A stretch of 64,000 nt of DNA from Edolisoma coerulescens (lineage: Eukaryota > Chordata > Aves > Passeriformes > Campephagidae), in assembly GCA_013397115.1 (NCBI GenBank), contig VWZW01002320.1, forward strand, positions 868,001 to 932,000, given 5' to 3'. This document shows, piece by piece, positions 50,277 to 61,800 of this stretch (positions are counted from its first letter, which is position 1; every line of letters starts with the position of its first letter). The position numbers were made by a program, and so were the translations under genes. The notes beneath the pieces are model-generated. The model was not told the origin of the DNA, ran no database searches, and worked only from the letters and a program-made list of their open reading frames with translations.

Positions 50277-53200
50277 ACAGTGTTTCTGTAGCTCTCTCAA
50301 AATAACACACCTTGTAGAAGCTAAATCATTCCTTTCGGTCACTGCAGTACTGCTTTATCACCTTGAATAAATGTTTTCTGATCCTGTTCCTGCAAGTCAC
50401 ACTGTTCCCAGGAGCTTTTCTATGGATTTCTTGCTGTTATGGTGTAAGTTATTTTTCTAAACAGAAGTTGAGAGACTTTATTTATTTTGAGTTTAGAAAA
50501 ATCAAAACCATGTCTTAACTCTGCAGAGAAAGGCTACCAAATTGAATGGCCTAGAATACGTGTAAAATAAGTACAATTATACTGAAAGCTTATAAAGTGC
50601 TGTATTGGAAATTATGGTTCAGCATAAAAGAGTTAGAGTCCTACACTAAGCTTTTTTTCCCTTAGGTTTGGATTATGCAAGATCAAACTCAGCCAGTATA
50701 TAAACATATGGAAGTCAGTAATACTTTCGATAAGAATTTCACTTCCATCCTGGCTAGATGTGGCTTATTATCTTTAAGTATTAGCAGAAATTTACTATAG
50801 ATGGAAGCAGCCAGCTCAGATAACTTTTAATTTTGTTTTTCTTTTAACCTATCCTGTTTCTAAAGAAAAAGTCTATTATAATGTCCCCAGAACAGAATTA
50901 AAATTCAAATTATTTAAGATTCAATTTCCTATTATTATTATCCATATTTCAGCTTTGGATGCATTTCTGTATCTCATTGTTCCTTATTTTGTTGCAATTA
51001 TACAAACATCTGTACAGATGTGGTTAAAATCAAAAGATTGTTATTTATAACAGATGAAGGTGTTGAGCTCAATATGAATCAGTCTCAGATCTATGAAACT
51101 TGTAACACTGCAACATACACGATGATACCACAAACTATAACTGTTTCAAAAACCTTAACAGCATAATATTTGCCCACCTATTCATCAGGACACCTATTAA
51201 AAAGTCATTTGCCAAACATTTCTTTGCAGTAAAAACGTTATTGGAGTACTCAAAACAGCTCTACCTAGGAAAGATGATGATTCCTCAGGACATCTTATCT
51301 TGGATCTTCTGTCTTTTCCAAACTGTCAAAGTTCTCACACTTACTCCATATTCAAGAAAAATGCACGCACAGGCCCACAGATACACACACACATCCAAAG
51401 AAAAGACTTGATTTGAAGAGGGATACCACAAGAATTCTTTTAGAGGACCAACATCTAGATTATTTTTCCTAAGTTTGCATCAAGACTGGTGGTTTTGCAT
51501 GCCAAGACCAATATCGTAAAACACCTATGAATTTCAGTTTCAGATGAGACAAATCTTTCTGCTAAACACAGAAACATTCATCATCCTATACACAGTCAAG
51601 GATGAAAAAATGTGCCATCTAATGTACAGAAATTTGCAATTTATGAACAATTATAAATAAATTCTTTTGTTGTAAACAGTGTTTGCTATAAGCACCAAGT
51701 AGAGATGTTCACAATGTCAGGTTCTGTGAGCTACTAATTGAACCACTGACAGCTCTACTTGTAGGAGAAAAAAAAAAATCACAAAAACAAACAGAAAATA
51801 TTTGTTTGTCTACACATTGTTTTTGCTTAAAGAGCATTCCACCAAATGGACACTTCTCTCCAGCTATGACTAGCCCATTCCAGACTCATCCCTTTTACAG
51901 CTTCTGTGGTGCATTACATCAGACAAAGGTGGCTGTTTACTTCTGATGAAATTATGATTCTGATAGAATCATACTGCAGTTTCTTTAAAAACTCCACCTT
52001 CTTGTTTCTTTTTATCATTTTGGGAGTAAAATCGTACCACCATATATGGAACTAAAAGTAGTGCAGTTTATTTGATTTTTGTACTGGGCTGGTGCTACTA
52101 CAGTGGCTACAAAAGCATAAAAATATTTGTAAGGACACAGATATTGGAAAATGTGCTTTTGTGAGAAAGTGCATAAGACAGAGAATATTGGATTATCTGA
52201 GGGATTTCATAAAGAACTGCCTGTGGATGATTTTATAAATCTGTCTCAAGGGATTTACAATCTGTATCCTCCTCTTGCTTCTACCCTGCAGTTCAGAATA
52301 ACCCTTTAAGGCTTCTAAGTATGCGACTTTCACACCACTTTGCTTTCTCTTTTTCAGAAACACGATATACAGCTCAAATCCAACCCTTCTGTTATTTGGG
52401 TTCTGGTAGAGAGCCCAGACATACTGCAATATGAAATAAAGAAAATATTGACCGAGTTGGGTTGGTTTTTTTCCAATATTTTGTAAGGCAATTGAGAACA
52501 AACTCGGCACCGTGGCACCTGGAGTAACAAGCTCCAAATGCCTGTTTCATCCCCTGCTCCTCCCTCGCTCTGTAAGTGCTTCCTAAGATACAGCACAGCA
52601 TGTTTATAAAAATAACCAAGAAAGGCACAGTAACAAAAGGCTTCCCATAAAACACTTGGAGTCAGAGAAAAGTCCCTCAGCAACTACAATTTTTGTATCA
52701 CACCTCTAAAGATCTATCTATACCAAGCAATGCATTTATCTAGCACCTAGCACAATCCCATTTGCAGTAACAATAGGTCAAATAACTACTTAAATATCTA
52801 GAGTGAAATTAATGCTTCAAAAATTTTAATTATAACTATAATTAAAATTGTGTTATATGCTACAGTATAATTTAATAATGGTTAATATGTATTTCTGTCA
52901 CTGTAAAAGCCTTCAGATCATATATTGCTTTTGAATAGAGGATGTCCAATACAAAATGGTGAATAATCACTTGTGTCTCATCTCATTAATTTGGTATCAA
53001 TAACTGAATACAGAAAAAGGCAGAGATGAGTGCAAACTCCTCCATGCAATAAGGAAAATAGAATTATATTGTTTTCCATTTGAATATTTGATTTATCAGG
53101 TTTGTTGATTCCTCTTATTTTTGGCTGAAATAGTCAAGGAAGTGTGACGATAAACAGTGCAATACACAGCACCACCTTGTTTGTTATCAAAGTATACACA

Positions 53201-56200
53201 GGGGGCACAGGGGAGGTAGGACCAACCTCTTGTCACCCTTGTTCTCTGGTTTATATTTTCTAGCACTAGCAATATTTGTTTAGTTTTAGTTATGTGTTAT
53301 CATGATACAGTAAGGTAAAATACAAAAGGTAAAGCCAAATTTTTCTGGATTGTTTTATTTCTATTCCTTTTTCCCCATTTATGTGTGTGTTCCAGGAAGA
53401 ATGCCTGCAAATTAGAACACAAACACAATGTGTCACTGTCTTTCTTTTCTTTTTTTTCTTTTCAGATGAAACAATGTTTCTATTTTCTGCTTTCTATCTC
53501 CATTTAAGAAACAATTATTGTCCTTGTTGAAATTGTAAAATGGCATTTCTAAAGTCACTGGATTTTGAAGTGCACTTTTCTTGCTTAGTTGTAAAGTGTG
53601 TTTTTAAAATACCTATAAAATATTTCTCTATTTTGTTTAGTTGTGCAGACAGGTGACTGGGTGACTCTAGTGCCTTTGCAGATAGTGCACATTTTCTGAT
53701 AGACAGTGTCAGATTTATGCCTCTAGAAAAGTCAATTTGTATTTTAAGCTGGTGATTTTTCTGTATTGCCTGCATATAAATCAGAATAACAAAAAATTAT
53801 TTTCCTAAAACACTGTAATTCAAGAATCTTAAAGCGTTACAGGGGGAAAAAAAGGGAGGAAAAAAAAATAAAAGAGCGAACTTTAACTTACAGTACAAAT
53901 TGTACAAACCGTATGTGGGGGTTATTTTCCTAAGGGCAATCTTAGGCAGCAGACATTCAGCCGTTCAGGCTGGGCCACATAGACAAAAAAATGTAACTTT
54001 CCAAAGACAATTATCACTTGGGCATCATTCAGCCTTTGAAATATCCTTGTAATCCTCAATGGAAAAGGAACACTTAGTCTGTGACCTTTTCAAAATCTCC
54101 TCCAGCAATGTGTTCTGTTCATATCAGGTGGGAAAATCTTCTGACCTATCAGCTTTCCTCTGGAAATTCTGATTCAGCAAAGCTGGAACCAGCCGATTTC
54201 CAATTTTTGAGACAATGCTGACTGACTTCTTGCCAGTCACCAACCTCCTTGTGCTAGAAATAGTCCCAAAAAGTGGAGCTCCTTGACTTCATGGATTCCC
54301 AACAACTTCCTCGATGGTGTTTCAGGGAGACAGGGCTTCCAGTGTTTCCCACCCCCTGGCAAACAGGAGAGACAGCAGGGTGCTGCTGAAGAACTGACCT
54401 GCCCACTCTCACTGCTCCCAACCACACCATTTGGCTCGTCAGCCACACAGGGAGTAGCAGCCTGCAGAAGCAAACTCTGAATCCCAGGGCACAGGAAGCT
54501 GCCTTGTGAGAGGTTTTAATGCCCAAGTAGCTGCAGATATAGAAAGCCTGGTAGCCTTTTTTGCCAGTTTTGAGACAGCTTGTTTATGTGTGAGCTGCTG
54601 ACAGACCTGACTTGCTGCTTACCCATTGCCCAGCTGTGTAATGGGATGCCAGTGTCTGATAAAAGGTAGAGAGGAGATGTTTGGATGATCCGCTCTTAAA
54701 ACCAAACCTCATGTTTATATCTTACAAATGGTCTATAATAAAAGCTAAAAGCAAATCAGAAATTATGGATCTGTTTATATACATGCCTTGTGAATCAGTT
54801 TTACGAGGCTAGAGCTATGAACTGTTATAATAGGTGAAAGTTTTGTGAGCAGTGAGAAATTCATTTCAGCCAGACAAAACTTTTTAAAGATGACAATGCA
54901 ATTACAAGTGCAGAGAAGTCCTTGGAGAGGGTATTGGCTATGTCTGTAAGGGGCCATAGGGAACATGAAAAGCCTAAGCGTTCTCTGCCATAGCTGTGTC
55001 TGCACTATAGCTAGATTAAAAGTTTTGAATAAAAGCAGGATGAGTATGACAGTCTTGAACAAAAGGAAGAGAGGACGAGAACCCTGCTGTGCCTATTTTT
55101 GAAACCCAGCATTCAGCAGAGAGGGTGCTCTTAGGTAGGTATCTCAGCGACAAGTGTTACTTTAAAGGTCAGTATAAGTAGACATTAGGCATTCAGGGTA
55201 AAGCTCTTCCGACAAGGATTAATTAACTGGGTTTCAGAGATGGTGACTGAGTGCCCTTTTAGCAGTAAATTCCAAACAAGTCAACTGTCAGTGTCTTAGC
55301 AAGAAATTCCAAAGCAAGCCCTGTGTGTCAGTTTGTTTTAGGTTCCCAACTCCTGGGTTAATTGGTTCCTGGTGCTCTCAGGCAGCCTGGTAGCCTTGCA
55401 GCTTAGGGCACAATCTATTGTCATTCACTGCAGGTATTGCCAGCAGACTAAAAAGTTCCACATCAGCTGTTAAAATATCTGGAAACCCCACGGAAGACAA
55501 TGTGGCCAATGAGCTGACCTCTGCTCAGATCTGTAATTTAAAAAAACAAAATCAACAAAAGTCACCAAACTAAACCACAGATTTGCATTTTCCATTTAGC
55601 TCTATTGTCCATCCCATCAGAAAGTTACATCAATACTCAAAGCAATATGTAGTTCACTCTACATACTAGTGATAAATTCTTTAAAAATGAAGCTTATAGG
55701 GAAATAAATTCACAGGGTATATTTTACAATTTTACCAAGTTTCAGTTCTTGCCTGTTGCAAAACAAGATAGTGATTAGATAAGGGACATCATCTACAGCA
55801 TCTGCCCCCAAATGGGTACAACTTGAGTAAAAAGCTTAGCATCATTCATTATTTGTCAGTGTAACTCAAGACCCCATGGCCAACCACTCCTGGGGAGGCT
55901 AATCCAAAGCCACAGAGAGAACACACAATATTACCTCTTGCTTGATTTTTCACCAAGCTTTTTTAGCATGCAGTGAGCAGAAACCCACAGAGCCTTCACA
56001 AACTCAGGAAAGAGAAGGAGATACAATTTGAGGTGTGGAGTGGGATAGGATGAGACCTGAGCTGGGGATCATTCCACAGTCTCCAGAGGTATAACTGTCT
56101 AGCTAACATAAATTACTTGCCAAATTTGTGTTTAACATCTCTTAAAAGAACAATTCCTGGTGACAAATATGTCCTCTTGCTCTCTGTCTCCATGTATGCA

Positions 56201-58265
56201 TGTAAACAAATAAAACCCTGGCAAACTGGTAAAAGTTGGGACTGGCAATCTGATATTACTTTAATACTGCAGATACTCTGGTAGCTAATGTACAGTTTGT
56301 TTCCATTTCATCAAAGACAGCAGATTAAAAATAAGAGCAGAGCACCCTGATATTCAGTAAAGTGATATGTAGCCAGAATGTGTCCCCACACTACCCAAAT
56401 CAACACGATTAGTCACACACACAGCTATCTCTTCCCATTTTCAGTAGTCGCAAACAATAGCAAGGATTCCTCTGCTCCATGTATCCCTATTCTCCTCAGC
56501 AGTGTTTTGTTCAGAAAGATCCTGCATTGGCTGTATAAATGTGACCTATATAGCTGTAATAACAAAATAGTGTGAACCCCATATGAGTACACTAATTCCA
56601 AATTTCCTACAATTCAGTTAATAAGGAAATATGTTTATATCAACATGATTTTGAGCAGGGTAAATGTTGTTGGATCTGCATACTTTGTACCTTTTCATTA
56701 TTTCTGACATGTAGTCCACAAGCAAACTTGGGAGCAAACAATCTGTTCCCCATCATTTTGCACAGACCACCACCCATGCTCGCTTTCTCTCCTGCATCCT
56801 AGGTGATTGAATTAATACAGGAAATACAACTTGGTTACCTTTTCTGACAATTCCAGAACTTGCTTCTGGTTTCTTCCACTTTTCTAGCAGTTGACTTTTT
56901 CTGAGTCACAGCTCTGGATCACATTGTACTGCTTTTATATTCAATAACTTCGAGTGAATGTCACTTCCAGCATGTTTTCAAAGGTGTTTGGAAGCTCCAA
57001 ATGCCTTTTAGTTAGAATTAGGAATGAAAAATTTTCTATTCCAGGAAATAGTTCTGAAAGTTACAACATTAATTTCTGTTCTCACGGACAAAGGCAGGTT
57101 ATTTCAAAGTTTATCTTTGGGGATGAGAAGAAGAAGAGACAATTAAGTAAGTTTGCTTACAGCTAATGGATAACTTATCAAGACACATCTTCAGTGGATT
57201 GAGGAGGCTTAAGTGTGGTTGAATGGTCAACCATCTTTTCCAGAAGTTCCGTGCTCTCCTCAATCAACCAGACATTTTAATTCTGCACCAGCTACAAACC
57301 TAATGAAATGGCAGGGTGTTATATACATAGATACTGCATTTATAAAATATTTTAAAAATATTTTTTATCAAAAATCAGTCCTCAGAATACTGTTATAATA
57401 CAGAACACAGCATGTGAATTCATAGCACAACACCAGAAGAAATACAGAAGAACACTTGTACTGCCCCTAAATTTCCAAGTGGTTCCTGCAGCCAAGGAAT
57501 GAATTTGGCTTATAGATTTAATTACTGTTTTAGAATTTGCTGCTGAAAACAGCTAAATAAAAAAAAGCCATTAACAGTATAAAAGCTCCAAATGCATTGG
57601 TTTATACCATCAGAAACAAAGTGCTCATGAGAGAGTGTCCTGCCTAAGGAAAAAAACAGTTGCAACGCAAAATTATTTTGAGCTACAAGAGTAAGGTAAA
57701 TTTCAGTTTTATAGAAAACATCCAAATAATTCCCTTATTGTTCATCAACTTGTTACCTTAAAAAGGATTTCAAATAGGATAACAAAATGAACTGTTCTAA
57801 TTGGTGAGTATATTTTAGCACTTACTAAAACTATTACACAAAGTGTGACCCACTTTGCAATACATAACCTGGTGCGCTCATTAACAGCGCCAAGACTCCA
57901 TGGAGGCAGAAAGGCCAATCTGATGTGATTTGTCTTTGAAAAATCATTTCAAGGGGTACAAATTCCACAGCCAGTCTTGTGCCACACCTTAATCTTTCCT
58001 ACACAATATTAAGAGATAATGGGCTAGTCTTCTTTTACAGGGATGTAAAAATAGTGCAAAGATAACAAGGGCCAGACATGTTGCCACTGATACACTACAT
58101 ATTGTTGTTACAAGCCACTTGGATATGTTTTCACCTTCAATTTATAGCTCCTTTTTTAGAGTACCACTTCTCTTAGATTAATCTTTAAAAGCAGGAGAAG
58201 ATTTTGGGTGTGTCTATTTTTCTTCGTACTCTATTTTCTAAACTTCAATATATCCACCAGAATAA
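50277..58265. other. Long AT-rich non-coding stretch
   Basis: Eight kilobases without a recognised gene. Notable spots: overlapping minus-strand open frames at 52193-52683 with no recognisable domain, a 28-bp inverted repeat at 52822-52849, a polypyrimidine tract ending in AG at 53441-53465, and a modestly GC-richer patch at 54240-54500 with open frames on both strands. Confidence 0.5.
52822..52849. repeat. Perfect 13-bp inverted repeat with 2-bp centre
   Basis: Arms 'aattttaattata' (52822-52834) and 'tataattaaaatt' (52837-52849) are exact reverse complements around the dinucleotide 'ac'. The arms are entirely A/T. It could form a small cruciform or hairpin; no function is claimed. Confidence 0.9.
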
Positions 58266-58270
58266 GCTGA
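58266..58270. repeat. Left target-site duplication of the LTR insertion
   Basis: GCTGA immediately before the TG at 58271; the same five bases occur at 58797-58801 directly after the terminal CA. Confidence 0.8.
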
Positions 58271-58796
58271 TGTTTGGGTTTTAGGAGTTACCCTTTTGTT
58301 TTCCTTTTCTCTTAAAGAATTTTTCCCATATTGGCAGCTAGGAGACAAATCACTGAGTACTTAAGAGAGACAAAAGGACCTGGCCACAGGAAGGGAGGGT
58401 CTGTGAGTGGCCTCTTTTTTTTTTTTACTCGAGGTGGGGTGCGGAGCCTGGCGCGGTGTTCTCTGGGCGTTTGGGGGGAGAGGGAGGCCACGCTTCTGGG
58501 GGAGAACCCACCACTGCAGAGTCTGGCTTTTCTCTGGCTTTTTCCACCACCGTGCCTCAGAGAAAATCGCCGGGACCCCAAGGCTGCTTTTCCCTGCCCA
58601 GCTGAAAGTTGGGCCGCGGCTGCCCTGCCTCGCTGCTCCTGGGCTGTGCTNAACTGTTATTCCTATTCCTCGTATCTTTGCCTGAAAGCCCTTAATTCCA
58701 AAATTATAATAATTCGGAGGGAAAGGGGGTTTCATTCTCCATTCCAAGGGAGGCTCCTGCCTTCCTTAGCAGACACCTGTCTTTCAAACCGAGACA
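58271..58796. mobile_element. LTR (solo) of an endogenous retrovirus-like element
   Basis: A 526-bp unit begins TG and ends CA and is flanked by identical GCTGA pentamers. Its terminal 12 bases form an imperfect inverted repeat (9 of 12: tgtttgggtttt versus tgtctcggtttg read from the other end). This is the expected architecture of a single LTR left after recombination of an ERV. The right-hand 150 bp, read on the minus strand as 'tgtctcggtttgaaagacag' and onward, matches an LTR start I recall from songbird genomes. The core (58380-58650) is GC- and CpG-rich, far above the surroundings. A single unresolved base lies at 58651. Transcriptional orientation is uncertain because no unambiguous AATAAA is seen. 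Overlapping open frames here are chance products of GC richness. Confidence 0.82.
58651..58651. other. Unresolved base (N) inside the LTR
   Basis: The only N noticed in the window. It sits where GC-rich LTR sequence changes to AT-richer LTR sequence, so it may mark an assembly join and not just one uncalled base. Confidence 0.95.
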
Positions 58797-58801
58797 GCTG
58801 A
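58797..58801. repeat. Right target-site duplication of the LTR insertion
   Basis: GCTGA directly after the terminal CA of the LTR, identical to 58266-58270. A 5-bp duplication fits several ERV classes. Confidence 0.8.
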
Positions 58802-61800
58802 CGTTCCAGAAGTTAAATCAAAAAGTACTTGTGGACTTCACCTGATTAACCATGAAATCTCTTTATTTTCTCCCTGGTAATAACATCAGCCCAAAGTATC
58901 ATATGTCTTAAATAAGGAGAGAATAGACTTGTTGTATTTCATGCACGCATACCTGACTCGGAAATAGAAATGTGAATCTAGATTAGACATTTAATATTAA
59001 GATTTAACTTTTTAAACTTTAAAACTGGGTTGAAGAAATCAAATGCAAAAAGGTTTTGATGAAATGAACCCAGAAAAATCAGATAATACCCTGGGGGTCT
59101 TTGCAACCATGCTAAGTGTCTTTTCATAAGAGTCATGGAAACAGCAGTAGGAAAGCAAATTTCAAGAGAGGAAAACAAATAAAGTAATTTTTTTTTAATG
59201 TATGTGGGAATTCTTGTGGGAATAAACATTCACAGCTGGTTAACAGACAAAAAGAATGGAATGCCTATAGGATACGTGCAAACTTCTCTTATGAAAGCAG
59301 ACATTTAGAAACAGTGAAAAACCACAAAAATACATTTTTCAAACTTTACACCATACTAAAGAATTTACTCATTCTCCCTGGCTTCCTTTTCTGTGGCTCC
59401 AGAGAAGCCAGTTCCAAAGAGGTCACTGGTTCAAACACAGCAAAAGTTGTTAGAATACACATTTTCTTGGTAAACATTATTTTCCACTACTCTAAAACTT
59501 TGATCAACATTGCGTAATCTTGTAATGTTTAGTAGCAGTGAAAGAAATCCCTTCATTTCTATTCAACATTCTTTATCCATCTCCTAGATGCTGTACCACA
59601 CAAGCATGTAGCTTAAAAAAAATTGCATCCCTTATATTCAACATAAAATTACTCTGCTTAAACAATTTCTTACGTTCAGCCTAGCACACAAATGCTGCTG
59701 AAGTCGTATCACATGAGGCTTTCAACAGCCTTGTCTGTAAAGGCCGGCGGTACTCACGGTCTGGAATTGATGATACCAGACCCTCGAGAAAGCACAGCCT
59801 CCAACAGTCAGAGCAGAAGTTCCAGTCCCCTAAATCTCAGATAGCCATTACAGTAGTTACACGTCACCATCTTATGACACTGGGGTTTGGAGAAAAAGGC
59901 AAATAGGTCATTTTGAAGGATGTACAGTGTTTTGCTTTCACCTCCAGCATTTCCAGTGCATACCTACTCCAGCGAATACTATGTTCTAGTTCCTTCTTTA
60001 AAAGGAGACATCTTGCTTTTTAAAAAGTTGTTTTATGCTCATCCCAGCCTGGGTATAATTGATCATTGCTGTGGAAGGATGGGAAGGGCTGATGATAATG
60101 ATTCTTTATCTCCAAACAGAATCATTTCCCATATTACCTGTAAAACAGCTTAAGGTTGTCACGAATCAGAAGTCACTCCTGATGCAACAGTTCCCAGTAA
60201 TAATCTTTAAAAAGATTCAGCTTTGCAGGTGAGGACAAGTTTAAACTTGACAAATATGTGTTATCCATATTAGACCATGAGGTTTTTAAATTATAACTTA
60301 TAATAATAATAGAATGGTAGTAGATAAAAATGTGCACAATTGAAAATAAAAAAAAAAACCAAACCAGCAATTTAATATAATTTTATATTTTAAAATCCTT
60401 ACCTACCAAGGAGATTTGTTGTTTTCAAAGGAGATGAGATTAAATCAGGTTCATAACAATAAATTAGTGTTTCTGTGTTACTTCTGGCTCAAAATTATGA
60501 ATTTACAGCTATAAGTAATATTACAAGTTTGGTGCATGGATGGAATGATTATGGTTATTTAGAAGCACACAAACTCATCTTTAAGAAATGTGGCACTAAC
60601 AGATATTTCATTTCTGAACCAAGAAGTCATTTCTTGTGAGTGAAGAATGTGAGCAGAATGAGAAAAAAAATCAAAAGTCAGCAGAATTATTTCAAATAAC
60701 TGAGTAAGTAGCTTTTATTTTAAAAAGGGTATTTTTAAAAGTGTAATTCACGTTGAAAGTTTTAACTGAACAGCAGAAGGTCAGGAGTTTTTCTGTGGTT
60801 ACTTATAGTATGTTGCTGGAAAGTCACTGACACCTATTATACTGGAGAAAAGAAAAAGCTACCTTTATCTGTAGTTCTTACTATAATCTGTACTATTTCT
60901 TTTCAAAGGGCTTAGCTATAAATATATATATATTTATAAAGAAATCTCAGAAATCTGGTACCATTACAGAATGTTTTACAGTGTTTAAGAGAGTGTCAGC
61001 ATTTACTTTATAAACCTTTGCATTCAAAGGTTTATGACTGAGCCATAAAAATCAGTCCATTGCATAACTTCACTTATTAACTCTCACTGTAGGAGTCTCT
61101 CTCCCCACCCCATTCTTTCTCCTTTGCTAAATAGCCAGATTTTCTTTCTGTGCCCAAGTTACAGATATATATTTTTAGAAGTACTCTTTTATGGCTGATT
61201 TTCTTCTAGTTACTTTCCTTTCACAATTACACAGCATGGCACTTTAGATATAATATAACATTTTAATATAAATGTAAGATGATCTCTCAGCTTTCAAAGA
61301 CATAGGTTGTTAATAACTGAATAAGTCCAACACATTTAATCCCCAAGTCCTGAGCTTCTATTTTAGCTCACCTCACTCAATATTGAGTAAAAAGTCCCTT
61401 AGTTGTTTCTCTTTGTTGCTGCTGCAAGCCCCCGCAGCATCCTCACTTGATGCTATGTCAGTCTGCCAACATATGTAGAAAGATGAGAAACAGAACTACA
61501 TTTTCATGAAATATCTGCAGAAAAAACTCATCTTGGCACTTCACTTGCCTCCTTGTGTCTCTGTGATACAGACACAGGCCGTGAGACTAGCCTCACGTAC
61601 TCTTAGCAGACTTCGGTGTTCCAGTAGCACTGGCATGTCTGGTAAGAGTGATCCACTCCGTATTGTGAACAAATTTCATTAGATCTAATATGAAATTCTT
61701 TACATTGCAAATCCTCAGTGGCAAGATGCAAGCCACCAGAATGCGTGGTTGCCAGCCATAGTCACAGTAATCTTCCACATCTATGTTCCTGCATATGTGT

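Noticed and set aside
52193..52683. Three overlapping minus-strand open frames of 87-114 codons, considered as a processed pseudogene
   Set aside because: No recognisable protein family in any frame, no poly(A) tail and no flanking duplication seen.
53441..53465. Polypyrimidine tract ending in AG, like a splice acceptor
   Set aside because: All frames after it close quickly (13 to about 23 codons) and no donor site or conserved product is evident. Such tracts are common in T-rich DNA.
54240..54500. GC-richer patch with open frames on both strands, considered as an exon
   Set aside because: No recognised domain, no matching splice pair, and open frames on both strands point to composition and not to coding.
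58331..58801. 156-codon plus-strand open frame in GC-rich sequence, possibly a CpG-island first exon
   Set aside because: The whole interval lies within the LTR flanked by target-site duplications, and the frame runs across the unresolved base. GC richness reduces stop codons.
60917..60938. 22-bp perfect AT palindrome
   Set aside because: It is a short TA microsatellite (AATATATATATATATT core), which is self-complementary by composition.
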